Positions 53,462 through 61,374 of a stretch of 64,000 bases of DNA are shown piece after piece. Under the pieces are notes generated by a model that saw only the letters and a list, made by a program, of their open reading frames with translations, did no database searches and was not told the origin of the DNA. Source of the stretch: Mesorhizobium loti R88b (lineage in GTDB: Bacteria > Pseudomonadota > Alphaproteobacteria > Rhizobiales > Rhizobiaceae); contig NZ_CP033367.1 in the NCBI RefSeq assembly GCF_013170845.1, forward strand, positions 62,001-126,000, written 5' to 3'. Position numbers and translations under genes: made by a program. Each line of letters opens with the position of its first letter. The stretch's first letter is position 1.

Positions 53462-54231
53462 CGGCCGCAACAGCGATCGCCGGCAAGCATGCGCTGGTCA
53501 CCGGCGGCGGCTCCGGCGTCGGCCGGGCCATCGCGCTGGCGCTGGCTGGTGCTGGCGTCAGTGTGACCATTTGCGGTCGACGTGAAGCCGAGCTTGCCAA
53601 GGTTGCGGGCGAAAGCGAAGGTATTTTCGGCATCGCCGCCGATGTCACCAATGAGACAGCGATGGCCGCGCTTTACGAAACGGCGGAGGCGACGCGCGGG
53701 CCGTTCGACATCGTCGTCGCCAATGCCGGCATGGCCGGAAGCACGCCGGCGCACAAGACCACACTCGCCGACTGGCAGCGGACGCTCGACGTCAATTTGA
53801 CCGGAGCCTTCCTGACGGTGAAGCCGGCGCTGACCGGCATGGCCGCGCGCAAGACGGGGCGGATCGTGTTCATTGCTTCGACGGCAGGGCTGAAGGGCTA
53901 CGCCTATGTCGCGCCTTATGTGGCGGCCAAGCACGGCGTCGTCGGCCTGATGCGGGCGCTTGCCGCCGAGACGGCGAAATCCGGTGTCACCGTCAACGCT
54001 GTCTGCCCGGGCTTCGTCGAGACCGACATGCTGGAGGAGTCCATTCAGCGCATTGTCGAAAAGACCGGCCGTTCGGTCGAGCAGGCGCGAACAAGCCTTT
54101 CCTCAACCAACCCGCAAGGCCGCTTCATCCAGCCGCAGGAAATTGCCGCCGCTGTGCTCTGGTTGTGTGGTGACGCCGCGCAATCGATCACCGGACAGGC
54201 AATTTCGATCTCAGGAGGCGAGACATGGTAG
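53458..54231 (+). CDS. Short-chain dehydrogenase/reductase
   Basis: 257 residues. NAD(P) motif TGGGSGVG at about 17-24, NAG at NAGMAG and the catalytic Ser-Tyr-Lys in [20 protein letters not shown] (Tyr-x3-Lys). The second half fits FabG/3-hydroxyacyl-CoA dehydrogenase-like members, ending [14 protein letters not shown]. In this operon it could oxidise the hydroxyl formed during the beta-oxidation-like ring breakdown. Stop overlaps MarR 2 by 7 nt. Confidence 0.9.
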   Translation: MTAATAIAGKHALVTGGGSGVGRAIALALAGAGVSVTICGRREAELAKVAGESEGIFGIAADVTNETAMAALYETAEATRGPFDIVVANAGMAGSTPAHKTTLADWQRTLDVNLTGAFLTVKPALTGMAARKTGRIVFIASTAGLKGYAYVAPYVAAKHGVVGLMRALAAETAKSGVTVNAVCPGFVETDMLEESIQRIVEKTGRSVEQARTSLSSTNPQGRFIQPQEIAAAVLWLCGDAAQSITGQAISISGGETW

Positions 54232-54695
54232 CCGGCCCCCTGCCCGCGCCGTCGGGACCCGGCAAGGACCGCCTGCGCCTGTGGATCAGGTTGCTGCGTG
54301 CATCGCGCACGATCGAGGCCGAGCTGCGCGAGCGCTTGAAGAGGGACTTCGATACGACACTGCCGCGCTTCGATGTGATGGCCGCCCTCTATCGCGTGCC
54401 GGACGGCATGCTGATGAGCGACCTGTCGCGCTTCCTGCTGGTGTCCAACGGCAATGTCACCGGCATTGTCGACCGGCTGGTTTCGGAAGGGCTTGTGGCA
54501 CGCGCGCGCCGCAATGGCGACCGCCGCACCTCCATGGTGCGGCTGACGGATGAAGGCTCGAAATCCTTCGCCGTTATCGCTGCGGCACATGAGGGCTGGA
54601 TCGGTGAATTGCTGGGCAAGGTCAGCGAGGACGATGCGCGCCGGCTGACCGGCATGCTGACCTCGTTCCGCAGCAACTGGGAGGGACGCGAATGA
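54225..54695 (+). CDS. MarR family transcriptional regulator (island regulator 2)
   Basis: 156 residues with the winged-helix segment [46 protein letters not shown] and the wing [16 protein letters not shown]. It is co-translated with the SDR and the crotonase (overlaps at both ends). Sites A, B and C may be its targets. It is only distantly similar to the MarR protein at 40444. Confidence 0.92.
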   Translation: MVAGPLPAPSGPGKDRLRLWIRLLRASRTIEAELRERLKRDFDTTLPRFDVMAALYRVPDGMLMSDLSRFLLVSNGNVTGIVDRLVSEGLVARARRNGDRRTSMVRLTDEGSKSFAVIAAAHEGWIGELLGKVSEDDARRLTGMLTSFRSNWEGRE

Positions 54696-55504
54696 CAGGG
54701 ATGGCCGGGCTCAAGCCGAAGCATTTCATGTGGGAGGTCGAGGGCAGGATCGCCAAGGTCCGGCTCGACCGGCCGGAACGCAAGAACCCGCTGACCTTCG
54801 ACAGCTATGCGGAACTCCGCGACACATTTCGCGACCTCGTCTACGCCGACGATGTCGACGCCGTGGTGTTCCTCTCGAATGGCGGCAATTTCTGCTCTGG
54901 CGGTGACGTCCACGACATCATCGGGCCGCTGGTCAAGATGGACATGAAGCAGCTCCTGGCCTTCACCCGTATGACCGGCGATTTCGTCAAGGCGATGCTG
55001 AATTGCGGCAAGCCGATCATCGCGGCGGTGGACGGCGTAGCGGTCGGCGCCGGCGCCATCATCGCCATGAGCTCCGATATCCGCATCGCCACGCCCGAAG
55101 CCAAGACCGCTTTCCTGTTCACCCGCGTCGGTCTCGCCGGCTGCGACATGGGCGCCTGCGCGATCCTGCCGCGCATCATCGGCCAAGGCCGCGCCGCCGA
55201 ACTGCTGTACACCGGCCGCACCATGACGGCAGCGGAAGGCGAGCGCTGGGGTTTCTACAACCGGCTGGTCGATGCCGCGGCACTGGAGGCCGACGCGCTC
55301 GATGTGGCGGCGCGCATCGTCTCCGGCCCGACTTTCGCCCACGGCATCACGAAGACGCAGCTCAATCAGGAATGGTCGATGGGGTTGGATCAGGCGATCG
55401 AGGCCGAAGCCCAGGCGCAAGCGATCTGCATGCAGACGCGCGATTTCGAGCGGGCGTACAGGGCGTTCGTGGCGAAGGAAAAGCCGGTGTTCGAGGGGAA
55501 TTGA
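54692..55504 (+). CDS. Enoyl-CoA hydratase/isomerase (crotonase) family protein
   Basis: 270 residues. Oxyanion-hole segments are [11 protein letters not shown] (63-73) and [10 protein letters not shown] (113-122). The two Glu residues of classical enoyl-CoA hydratase are replaced (Ile123 and the FLFTRV stretch at 141-146), while Asp152 sits in GLAGCDMG, where dienoyl-CoA isomerase has its catalytic Asp. So an isomerase, hydrolase or lyase role on a cyclic acyl-CoA is as likely as hydration. It overlaps the MarR stop (ATGA). Confidence 0.85.
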   Translation: MTGMAGLKPKHFMWEVEGRIAKVRLDRPERKNPLTFDSYAELRDTFRDLVYADDVDAVVFLSNGGNFCSGGDVHDIIGPLVKMDMKQLLAFTRMTGDFVKAMLNCGKPIIAAVDGVAVGAGAIIAMSSDIRIATPEAKTAFLFTRVGLAGCDMGACAILPRIIGQGRAAELLYTGRTMTAAEGERWGFYNRLVDAAALEADALDVAARIVSGPTFAHGITKTQLNQEWSMGLDQAIEAEAQAQAICMQTRDFERAYRAFVAKEKPVFEGN

Positions 55505-55521
55505 GGATGATCGGTTTTCAC

Positions 55522-55689
55522 CCAGGCACCCACCTCTGGCCTGCCGGCCATCTCCCCCGCAAGGGGGGAGATCGGCTGTATATTTTGTTTTCGCCAATCT
55601 CCAACGATGCAAGGTGGAAGCCGACGGCACGGCTGCCAATCTCCCCCCTTGCGGGGGAGATGTCCGGCAGGACAGAGGGGGGTGCCTGG
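55522..55689. repeat. Inverted-repeat intergenic element (RIME/MITE-like)
   Basis: About 168 bp with near-perfect inverted arms: 55522-55576 and 55632-55689. The outer ends are CCAGGCACC and GGTGCCTGG. Each arm carries its own small palindrome, ATCTCCCCC...GGGGGAGAT. Arms of this type are frequent between rhizobial genes. It separates the crotonase gene from the acyl-CoA dehydrogenase gene, ending 19 bp before the latter's ATG. No protein gene inside. Confidence 0.85.
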
Positions 55690-55708
55690 CACCTGGAAGG
55701 TCACCTTC

Positions 55709-56857
55709 ATGCCTGACCGCTCCTTCCTCTCCTGGCCCTTCTTCGAAGACCGCCATCGCCAGCTCGCCGATCAACTGGAATCCTGGTGCGCGAAAAACCT
55801 CCCCGTCGATCACCACGACGTCGATGCCGCCTGCCGCGAGCTGGTGGCGAAGCTTGGCCGCGACGGCTGGCTGAAGCCGACAGCGCTCGACACCGACAAT
55901 CCTGGCCCCCTCGACGTGCGCACTCTGTGCATCACGCGCGAGACACTCGCCCGCCATGATGGGCTGGCCGATTTCGCCTTTGCCATGCAAGGGCTCGGCA
56001 CCGGCGCGCTCAGCCTGTTCGGCACGCCGCAGCAGCAGCAATGGCTGACCAAGACGCGCGCCGGCACGGCGATCTCCGCCTTCGCTTTGTCGGAGCCTCG
56101 GTCCGGGTCGGATGTCGCCAACACCGAGATGACGGCGACCCGCGACGGCGACAGCTATGTGCTCACCGGCGAAAAGACCTGGATCTCCAATGGCGGCATT
56201 GCCGACCTCTACATCGTCTTTGCCCGTACCGGCGAGGGGCCGGGCGCCAAGGGGCTTTCCGCCTTTCTCGTGCCTGGCGATGCCAGTGGCCTCGGCATTG
56301 CCGAGCGTCTCGAAGTGATCGCGCCGCATCCGCTGGCGCGGCTGTCTTTCGACAAGGTCCGGCTGCCGGCCGCCGCACTGGTCGGCAAGCCTGGTGACGG
56401 CTTTCGTATCGCCATGTCGGTGCTCGACGTGTTCCGCTCGACCGTCGGCGCGGCGGCACTCGGCTTTGCCCGCCGGGCGCTCGATGAAAGCATCAAACGG
56501 GTGGCCGAGCGAAAGCTGTTCGGCGCGCCGATGGGCGAGTTGCAGATGGTACAGGGCCATATCGCCGACATGGCTCTCGACGTCGACGCGGCAGCCCTGT
56601 TGGTCTACCGAGCGGCCTGGACCAAGGACATGGGTGCGGCGCGGGTAACACGCGAGGCGGCGATGGCCAAGCTGTTCGCCACCGACAAGGCGCAGGAGGT
56701 GATCGATAAGGCCGTGCAGCTGCATGGCGGCGACGGCGTTCGCAAAGGCCACATCGTCGAGAGTCTGTATCGCGAGATCCGCGCGCTGCGCATCTATGAG
56801 GGTGCCTCCGACGTGCAGAAGGTGGTCATCGCGCGACAAGTGATGGGCGCGGCCTGA
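55709..56857 (+). CDS. Acyl-CoA dehydrogenase family protein
   Basis: 382-residue flavoenzyme. Signatures are [16 protein letters not shown] and [15 protein letters not shown] (FAD/substrate loop), [35 protein letters not shown] (C-terminal motif with the catalytic Glu in IYEG). The substrate is probably a CoA ester of the island pathway. The ATG at 55709 lies just outside the repeat; a longer frame reads through repeat sequence and is rejected. Confidence 0.92.
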   Translation: MPDRSFLSWPFFEDRHRQLADQLESWCAKNLPVDHHDVDAACRELVAKLGRDGWLKPTALDTDNPGPLDVRTLCITRETLARHDGLADFAFAMQGLGTGALSLFGTPQQQQWLTKTRAGTAISAFALSEPRSGSDVANTEMTATRDGDSYVLTGEKTWISNGGIADLYIVFARTGEGPGAKGLSAFLVPGDASGLGIAERLEVIAPHPLARLSFDKVRLPAAALVGKPGDGFRIAMSVLDVFRSTVGAAALGFARRALDESIKRVAERKLFGAPMGELQMVQGHIADMALDVDAAALLVYRAAWTKDMGAARVTREAAMAKLFATDKAQEVIDKAVQLHGGDGVRKGHIVESLYREIRALRIYEGASDVQKVVIARQVMGAA

Positions 56858-56917
56858 CGAGACATTGACGGCATTCGATTTTGAGACTTGGTTTTTGGAA
56901 ATACCGGGAGGCTTGAA

Positions 56918-57313
56918 ATGCACAGGATTTTGCAGCCGGAAGGCTGGGCCAAACCGGTCGGCTATGCCAATGGCGTCGCTGCGCGTGGGCAGCTCATTTT
57001 CGTCGGCGGACAGGTCGGCTGGAACGGGCAATGCCAGTTCGAAACCGACGACTTTGTCGGCCAGGTGAAGCAGACGCTTCAAAACATCGTGGCGGTGCTG
57101 GCCGAGGCCGACGCCAAGCCGCAGCACATCACCTCGATGACCTGGTATTTCACCGACAAGGCCGAGTACCTCGCCAACCTCAGGGGTATCGGCGAAGCCT
57201 ATCGCGAGGTGATCGGTCGGCATTTCCCGGCGATGGCCGCCATGCAGGTGGTGGCGCTGGTCGAGGACCGCGCCAAGGTGGAGATCCAGGCTACGGCCGT
57301 CATTCCAGAGTAA
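56918..57313 (+). CDS. Rid (YjgF/YER057c) family protein lacking the catalytic Arg
   Basis: 131 residues. The fold is clear (ANGVAARGQLIFVGGQVGWN; TLQNIVAVLAEADAKPQHI; VEIQATAVIPE with the conserved Glu). In RidA a conserved Arg needed for enamine/imine hydrolysis lies in the PARxxV stretch; here the stretch reads FPAMAAMQVV, with Met at the Arg position. So it belongs to a Rid subgroup that may not be a deaminase. GGGAGG precedes the ATG. It is the last gene of the rightward operon, 60 bp after the acyl-CoA dehydrogenase. Confidence 0.88.
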   Translation: MHRILQPEGWAKPVGYANGVAARGQLIFVGGQVGWNGQCQFETDDFVGQVKQTLQNIVAVLAEADAKPQHITSMTWYFTDKAEYLANLRGIGEAYREVIGRHFPAMAAMQVVALVEDRAKVEIQATAVIPE

Positions 57314-57320
57314 TCTGCGG

Positions 57321-58415
57321 TCATTGTCCGCGAAGCCCGGCCTGCCTGAGCAGCGGCAGCACGTGGTCGCAGAAATAGGGTAGCTCCTGCGTGTAATTGA
57401 CGAAGGACAGCGCGATGCCCTGGTAGCCGTGCCCGGCAATGGCGGCCATGTCGGCAGCGATCGTTTCAGGGGTTCCGATCAGGGGATAGGTGCCGGCGCC
57501 GCCGGCGAAACGCTGCCGGTAGCGGTCATAGGCGTGCGGGTCGTGTGATTGCGAGAATTCCTTCTTGCCCGCCATATGGGCATCGACCGCATCATGGTCG
57601 GCCATGTCGACGGCATATCTGTTATAATAGGCCTGCGCCTCTTCCATCGTCGGGCGGCAGACGACATGCGCCACGGTGTAGACGCCGACATTGCGGCCGA
57701 CCTTGTCGGCCCGCTCGCTGATATCGGCGACGTGCCTGCCGGCATCGCTCATTTCGGAAAAAGTCGTGAACAGATAATCGCACCGGGCGGCGGCGAAATC
57801 GCGGCCCGGACCGCCGAAAGCGGCGTTCATGGTCACCGGGCGCGGAAGCTGCAGGCTGGCCGGCCGGCTGACCGCTTCCTTGAGATGATAGTAGGTCCCT
57901 TCATAGTCGAGTGGTTCAGCCGACGCATAGAGCTTTTCGAGGATCTCGATCCATTCGGCCGCCTGGTCATAGCCCTTCTCGACCAGCGGTGTGCCGAACA
58001 TGCCGAATTCCTTCGGGTTCCAGCCGCAGACGATGTTGAGGCCGGCGCGGCCGTGGCTGATGTGGTCGACCGTCGCCAGCGCTTTGGCGACGTAGAGCGG
58101 ATGCACCAGCGGCACGTGCACGGTCATGAACAGTCCGATCTGTTCGGTGGCCACGGCAAGAGCCGCCGCCCAGGTGAAGGTCTCGAACGACCATTCGCGC
58201 ACCTTGTTGCGGCCGCCAAAGCCGCGCCAGCGGGCGATCGGCAGCATGAACTCCAGCCCGGCGCGATCGGCGATCTGCGCCGCCGTCAGATTGTCCAGCC
58301 AGCTAGCCGTCCAGCGTTCCGGCACATCAGTGATGGCAAGGCCACCATCGGCGTTGGTCGAGAAGACGCCGAGCTTCAGTTTGTTCGGGCCGTGCAGGGG
58401 ATGCGCTTTGATCAT
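57321..58415 (-). CDS. LLM-class flavin-dependent monooxygenase
   Basis: 364 residues, bacterial luciferase-like TIM barrel. Landmarks are LKLGVFSTNADGG at the N-terminus, RWRGFGG, THVPLVHPLYVAKALATVDHISHGRAGLNIVCGWNPKEF-type region, and GTPETIAADMAAIAGHG. It resembles the RutA/dimethyl-sulfone monooxygenase group, so it may oxidise a small ring or chain using FMNH2 from a separate reductase. Substrate unknown. The start at 58415 (ATG) is chosen; a GTG at 58442 is possible. Its end is 7 bp from the convergent Rid gene. Confidence 0.87.
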   Translation of the reverse strand: MIKAHPLHGPNKLKLGVFSTNADGGLAITDVPERWTASWLDNLTAAQIADRAGLEFMLPIARWRGFGGRNKVREWSFETFTWAAALAVATEQIGLFMTVHVPLVHPLYVAKALATVDHISHGRAGLNIVCGWNPKEFGMFGTPLVEKGYDQAAEWIEILEKLYASAEPLDYEGTYYHLKEAVSRPASLQLPRPVTMNAAFGGPGRDFAAARCDYLFTTFSEMSDAGRHVADISERADKVGRNVGVYTVAHVVCRPTMEEAQAYYNRYAVDMADHDAVDAHMAGKKEFSQSHDPHAYDRYRQRFAGGAGTYPLIGTPETIAADMAAIAGHGYQGIALSFVNYTQELPYFCDHVLPLLRQAGLRGQ

Positions 58416-58462
58416 GTCTGAAACTCGCGGTAGGAGACCCACACGCTAGGCCCGTGCAAAAA

Positions 58463-58480
58463 TATTTCAAGCCTGAAATA
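58463..58480. promoter_or_regulatory. Candidate MarR operator B in divergent promoter
   Basis: TATTTCAAG-CCTGAAATA, an 18-bp inverted repeat with one mismatched pair. It lies in the 122-bp gap between the LLM monooxygenase (leftward) and the aldolase (rightward), about 48 bp from the first and 58 bp from the second. The core matches sites A, C and D. Confidence 0.65.
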
Positions 58481-58537
58481 GCTTCGCCTCGCCGCCGATT
58501 GCGGGTATGAATTTGGGCCAGACAAAAGGGGATGGAT

Positions 58538-59299
58538 ATGAGTGCGTTCCGCCAGAAATGCATTGGCAAGACGAGCCTCGTCGGCTCCTTCGCCGCCATT
58601 CCCCATCCCGTCGCTGTCGAAGTGATGGCGCTGGCCGGCCTCGATTTCCTCTGCATCGACTGGGAGCATGCGCAGATTTCGCGCGACGTGATCGAGGCCA
58701 TGGTGCGCGCGGCCGATGTCCACCGCGTGCCGGCCATGGTGCGCGTTCCCGGCCATGCCCCGGAAGCCATCCAGGCGGCGCTGGACAGCGGCGCGCAAGG
58801 CGTGCTCGTGCCGCGCGTCTCGACCGCCGCCCAGGCAGCGATGGCCGTCAAAGCCTCACGCTATCCGCCACAGGGCGAGCGTGGCGTCGGACCCGGCCGC
58901 GCTGCCGGCTACGGCTACCGCATTCCCGAATATCTGACCGGCGCCAATGACCAGGTCGTCGTCGCGGTCCAGGTCGAGACATCGGAGGGGCTGGCCAACA
59001 TCGACGCGATCGCGGCCGTCGACGGCGTCGATGTGATCTTCGTTGGCCCTGGCGATCTTTCGGTGTCGATCGATGCGATCGGACAGCAAGGCGCCGACAA
59101 GCTCAATGCGGCGATCCGAACGATCATCGGCGCGACAATCGCACACGACAAGACAGCCGGCATATTCTGCGCCAGCCCACAGGCTGTCGGCCGATGGGCA
59201 GCCATCGGCGCGAGTTTCTTCGTGCTGGCGAGCGACACGATGTTTCTGGGCGCCGGCGCCGCGGCCAACTCTGCCGCCGCACGTGACGAATTGGCATGA
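58538..59299 (+). CDS. HpcH/HpaI aldolase family protein
   Basis: 253-residue class II (metal-dependent) aldolase-like TIM barrel. Segments are CIDWEHAQIS, ERGVGPGRAAGYGY, VQVETSEGLANIDAIAAV with the metal-ligand Glu, and FVGPGDLSVSI with the metal-ligand Asp. Members split 2-keto-3-deoxy or 4-hydroxy-2-oxo acids to pyruvate or glyoxylate plus aldehyde. The ATG at 58538 has AAGGGG 6 nt upstream; the ATG at 58532 is too close. It is a plausible late step of ring breakdown. Confidence 0.9.
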   Translation: MSAFRQKCIGKTSLVGSFAAIPHPVAVEVMALAGLDFLCIDWEHAQISRDVIEAMVRAADVHRVPAMVRVPGHAPEAIQAALDSGAQGVLVPRVSTAAQAAMAVKASRYPPQGERGVGPGRAAGYGYRIPEYLTGANDQVVVAVQVETSEGLANIDAIAAVDGVDVIFVGPGDLSVSIDAIGQQGADKLNAAIRTIIGATIAHDKTAGIFCASPQAVGRWAAIGASFFVLASDTMFLGAGAAANSAAARDELA

Positions 59300-59701
59300 G
59301 ACGGACGCGGCCAGGCAAAAAGGGCGTATCGCCGGAGCAACAGGCTGGCCAAACTTTTTAAGCTTAAAACTTTCGCCTTGAAAAGCGTCGCACTTTGGAT
59401 AAGCATTCAAAGTCGATGGCGACTGCCGTGCCGGAGGGGCTTGCCGGCCAGTCCATCGTGATGCTCCGGGTGGGAAGGGTTCAGTCCTTGTCGTTCATGC
59501 TGCCCCAGTCATCGTCCAGAACGCGCTATGCTTTCGCTGGCGCGCGCGCCCGCGATCTGTACACCGAGAACATCGTCAACCGCGCGCGCATGGTCGCCGC
59601 CATGAATTGACGCCCCGCTGGGAGGTGGGACGGCAAGAAACCGTGCGGGGCCAGCCCCGCCCGATCAACAACCAGAGGGGAACACCCCAGAGGGAACACC
59701 T
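59300..59701. other. 400-bp intergenic region with operator C
   Basis: Between the aldolase and the amino acid binding protein. It holds the perfect palindrome at 59356-59369, a short GCGGGGC/GCCCCGC hairpin near 59645-59660, and two near-identical AGAGGG(G)AACACC repeats directly before the next ATG, the second acting as ribosome binding site. A 71-codon TTG-started frame (59395-59610) ends YTENIVNRARMVAAMN; it has no ribosome binding site and no recognised family, and could be a gene remnant. Confidence 0.6.
59356..59369. promoter_or_regulatory. Candidate MarR operator C
   Basis: TTTTAAG-CTTAAAA, a perfect 14-bp palindrome, 57 bp after the aldolase stop and about 330 bp upstream of the amino acid binding-protein gene. 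It is the most symmetric of the four island sites. Confidence 0.65.
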
Positions 59702-60499
59702 ATGAAGCTCAACCGTCGCAATCTCATCCTGTTCGCCGCCGCCATCGGCATCGCCGCCGGCCCTGCCACCGCTTACGCCGCCGATGTGCTGAATGTCGGC
59801 GCCTACCCGACCAATCCGCCCTTCGAGTACAAGAACGAGAGCGGCACCTTCGAGGGCTTTGAAGTCGACATCGTCAACGAAGCGGCCAAGCGCATCGGCA
59901 TGACCACCGACATTGCCGACCTCGGTTTCCAGGCGCTGTTCGCCGCTGTCAGCTCGAAGCGCATCGATGTTGCCATCTCGTCGATCACCATCACGCCGGA
60001 GCGGCTGAAATCGCTGTCGTTTACCCAGCCCTATTATGATTCCGACATGGGCATCGCGACGAAGACCGACAGCGCTGTCAACACCGAGGCCGACCTCAAG
60101 GGCAAGGTCGTCGGCGTGCTGTCCGGCTCGACCGGCGAGACCTGGGTCAAGGCGCATCAGGAGGCTGACGGCTACAGCGACGTGAAAGGCTACGACACGC
60201 AGCAGAATCTTCTGCTCGACCTGAGCGCCGGCCGCGTCGACGCCGCCGTCAGCGACATTCCTGGCATGCAGTACTCCTTCACCAAGATGAAGGATCTCAC
60301 CGTCAAGCAGCGCATCAAGACCGGCGAACAGTACGGCCTGATGCTGAGCAAGGACCATCCGCTGCTCGGCAAGCTGAACGACGCGCTGAGCGCGATGAAG
60401 AAGGACGGCACGCTGGCCGCGATCCACAAGAAGTGGTTCGGCAGCGACGCGCCGGCCGACTCGTCGACCGTCAAGGAAATGCCGCTGCCGAAGGCCTGA
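59702..60499 (+). CDS. Amino acid-type ABC substrate-binding protein, family 3
   Basis: 265 residues. Signal peptide about 1-28 ending AYAA. The family 3 pattern is VGAYPTNPPFEYKNESGTFEGFEVDI, with DLGFQALFAAVSSKRIDVAIS and FTQPYYDSDMGIA. It binds a polar amino acid or amino-acid-like compound, possibly an amino-acid conjugate used by the island. A downstream hairpin separates it from its permease. Confidence 0.93.
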   Translation: MKLNRRNLILFAAAIGIAAGPATAYAADVLNVGAYPTNPPFEYKNESGTFEGFEVDIVNEAAKRIGMTTDIADLGFQALFAAVSSKRIDVAISSITITPERLKSLSFTQPYYDSDMGIATKTDSAVNTEADLKGKVVGVLSGSTGETWVKAHQEADGYSDVKGYDTQQNLLLDLSAGRVDAAVSDIPGMQYSFTKMKDLTVKQRIKTGEQYGLMLSKDHPLLGKLNDALSAMKKDGTLAAIHKKWFGSDAPADSSTVKEMPLPKA

Positions 60500-60520
60500 G
60501 CGACACTCCGCGCTGAGATC

Positions 60521-60543
60521 GTGCCGGCTTTGCAGGCCGGCAC
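60521..60543 (+). promoter_or_regulatory. Intra-operon hairpin between binding protein and permease
   Basis: GTGCCGGC / GCCGGCAC, an 8-bp stem with a 7-nt loop and GTTTCATTT after it, 21 bp past the binding-protein stop. It probably limits read-through to, or stabilises the message before, the permease gene. Confidence 0.65.
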
Positions 60544-60657
60544 GTTTCATTTCATGCACCAGCGGCGACGGTTTTTCGCAAAGAGCGCTCCGCGCTCGGC
60601 GCAGCATACTGGTTTTAACTTGAGCACCCTTTTGCTCCAGGGTTCGGGAACGCTCCC

Positions 60658-61332
60658 ATGTCGCTGATCGACACCTTCTTCAATCCCGATGTCATCATGT
60701 CCAGCCTGCCGGCGCTGCTGCGCGGTTTCCTGAACACGCTGCTGCTCGGCATACTGAGCATCGGCATCGGTATCCCCATCGGCCTGGGGATCAGCCTGGT
60801 GCGGCTCTACGCGCCGAAGCCGCTGCGGTGGCTGGCGGTGGGCTACACCGACATCTTTCGCGCGCTGCCGGTGCTGGTGGTGCTGATCCTGATCTACTAC
60901 GCGCTGCCGTTTCTCGGCATACGCCTGTCGTCCTGGGCCTCGGCGGTGACTGCGTTCGCTTTCATCATGTCAGCCTATTCGGCCGAAGTGTTCCGCTCCG
61001 GCATTGAGAGTATTCCGAAAGGCCAGTTCGAGGCGTCGCAGGCGCTCGGCCTGCCGTTCCTTTTGACCTTGCGCAAAGTGGTGCTGCCGCAAGCGATCCG
61101 CGTGGTCATCCCGCCGATGACCAGCAACTGCGTTTCGATGTTCAAGGACACCTCGCTCGCCTCTACCGTGGCACTGCCGGAACTCTTGAAGGAGGCGACC
61201 AACGCGCAGTCGCTCTACGCCAACCCCTCGCCGCTGATCGGCGCCGCACTTGTCTATCTCATCTTCCTCTGGCCGATGGTCCGCCTCGTCAGCCTGCTTG
61301 AAGACCGCTTCAAGACCGAAAAGACGCGCTGA
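60658..61332 (+). CDS. Amino acid ABC transporter permease, HisM/GlnP type
   Basis: 224 residues, about five membrane helices. The EAA coupling loop is EASQALGLPFLLTLRKVVLPQAI and the family GYTDIFRALPVLVVLILIYYALP segment is present. Only this one permease is seen, so it probably forms a homodimer. No matching ATP-binding gene follows; the ATPase at 63145 is of the oligopeptide class and on the other strand. Confidence 0.93.
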   Translation: MSLIDTFFNPDVIMSSLPALLRGFLNTLLLGILSIGIGIPIGLGISLVRLYAPKPLRWLAVGYTDIFRALPVLVVLILIYYALPFLGIRLSSWASAVTAFAFIMSAYSAEVFRSGIESIPKGQFEASQALGLPFLLTLRKVVLPQAIRVVIPPMTSNCVSMFKDTSLASTVALPELLKEATNAQSLYANPSPLIGAALVYLIFLWPMVRLVSLLEDRFKTEKTR

Positions 61333-61374
61333 CTGCGCCAACCATCCGCAAAAATATTTCGCAGGAGACCACCC

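Noticed and set aside
54389..57439. Leftward open frame of 1016 codons opposite the CoA operon
   Set aside because: Length alone is impressive, but it runs through five sense genes with strong family motifs and through the inverted-repeat element; its composition is shadow-like.
59395..59610. 71-codon frame between aldolase and amino acid binding protein
   Set aside because: No ribosome binding site for the TTG start and no recognised family; kept only as a possible remnant in the intergenic description.
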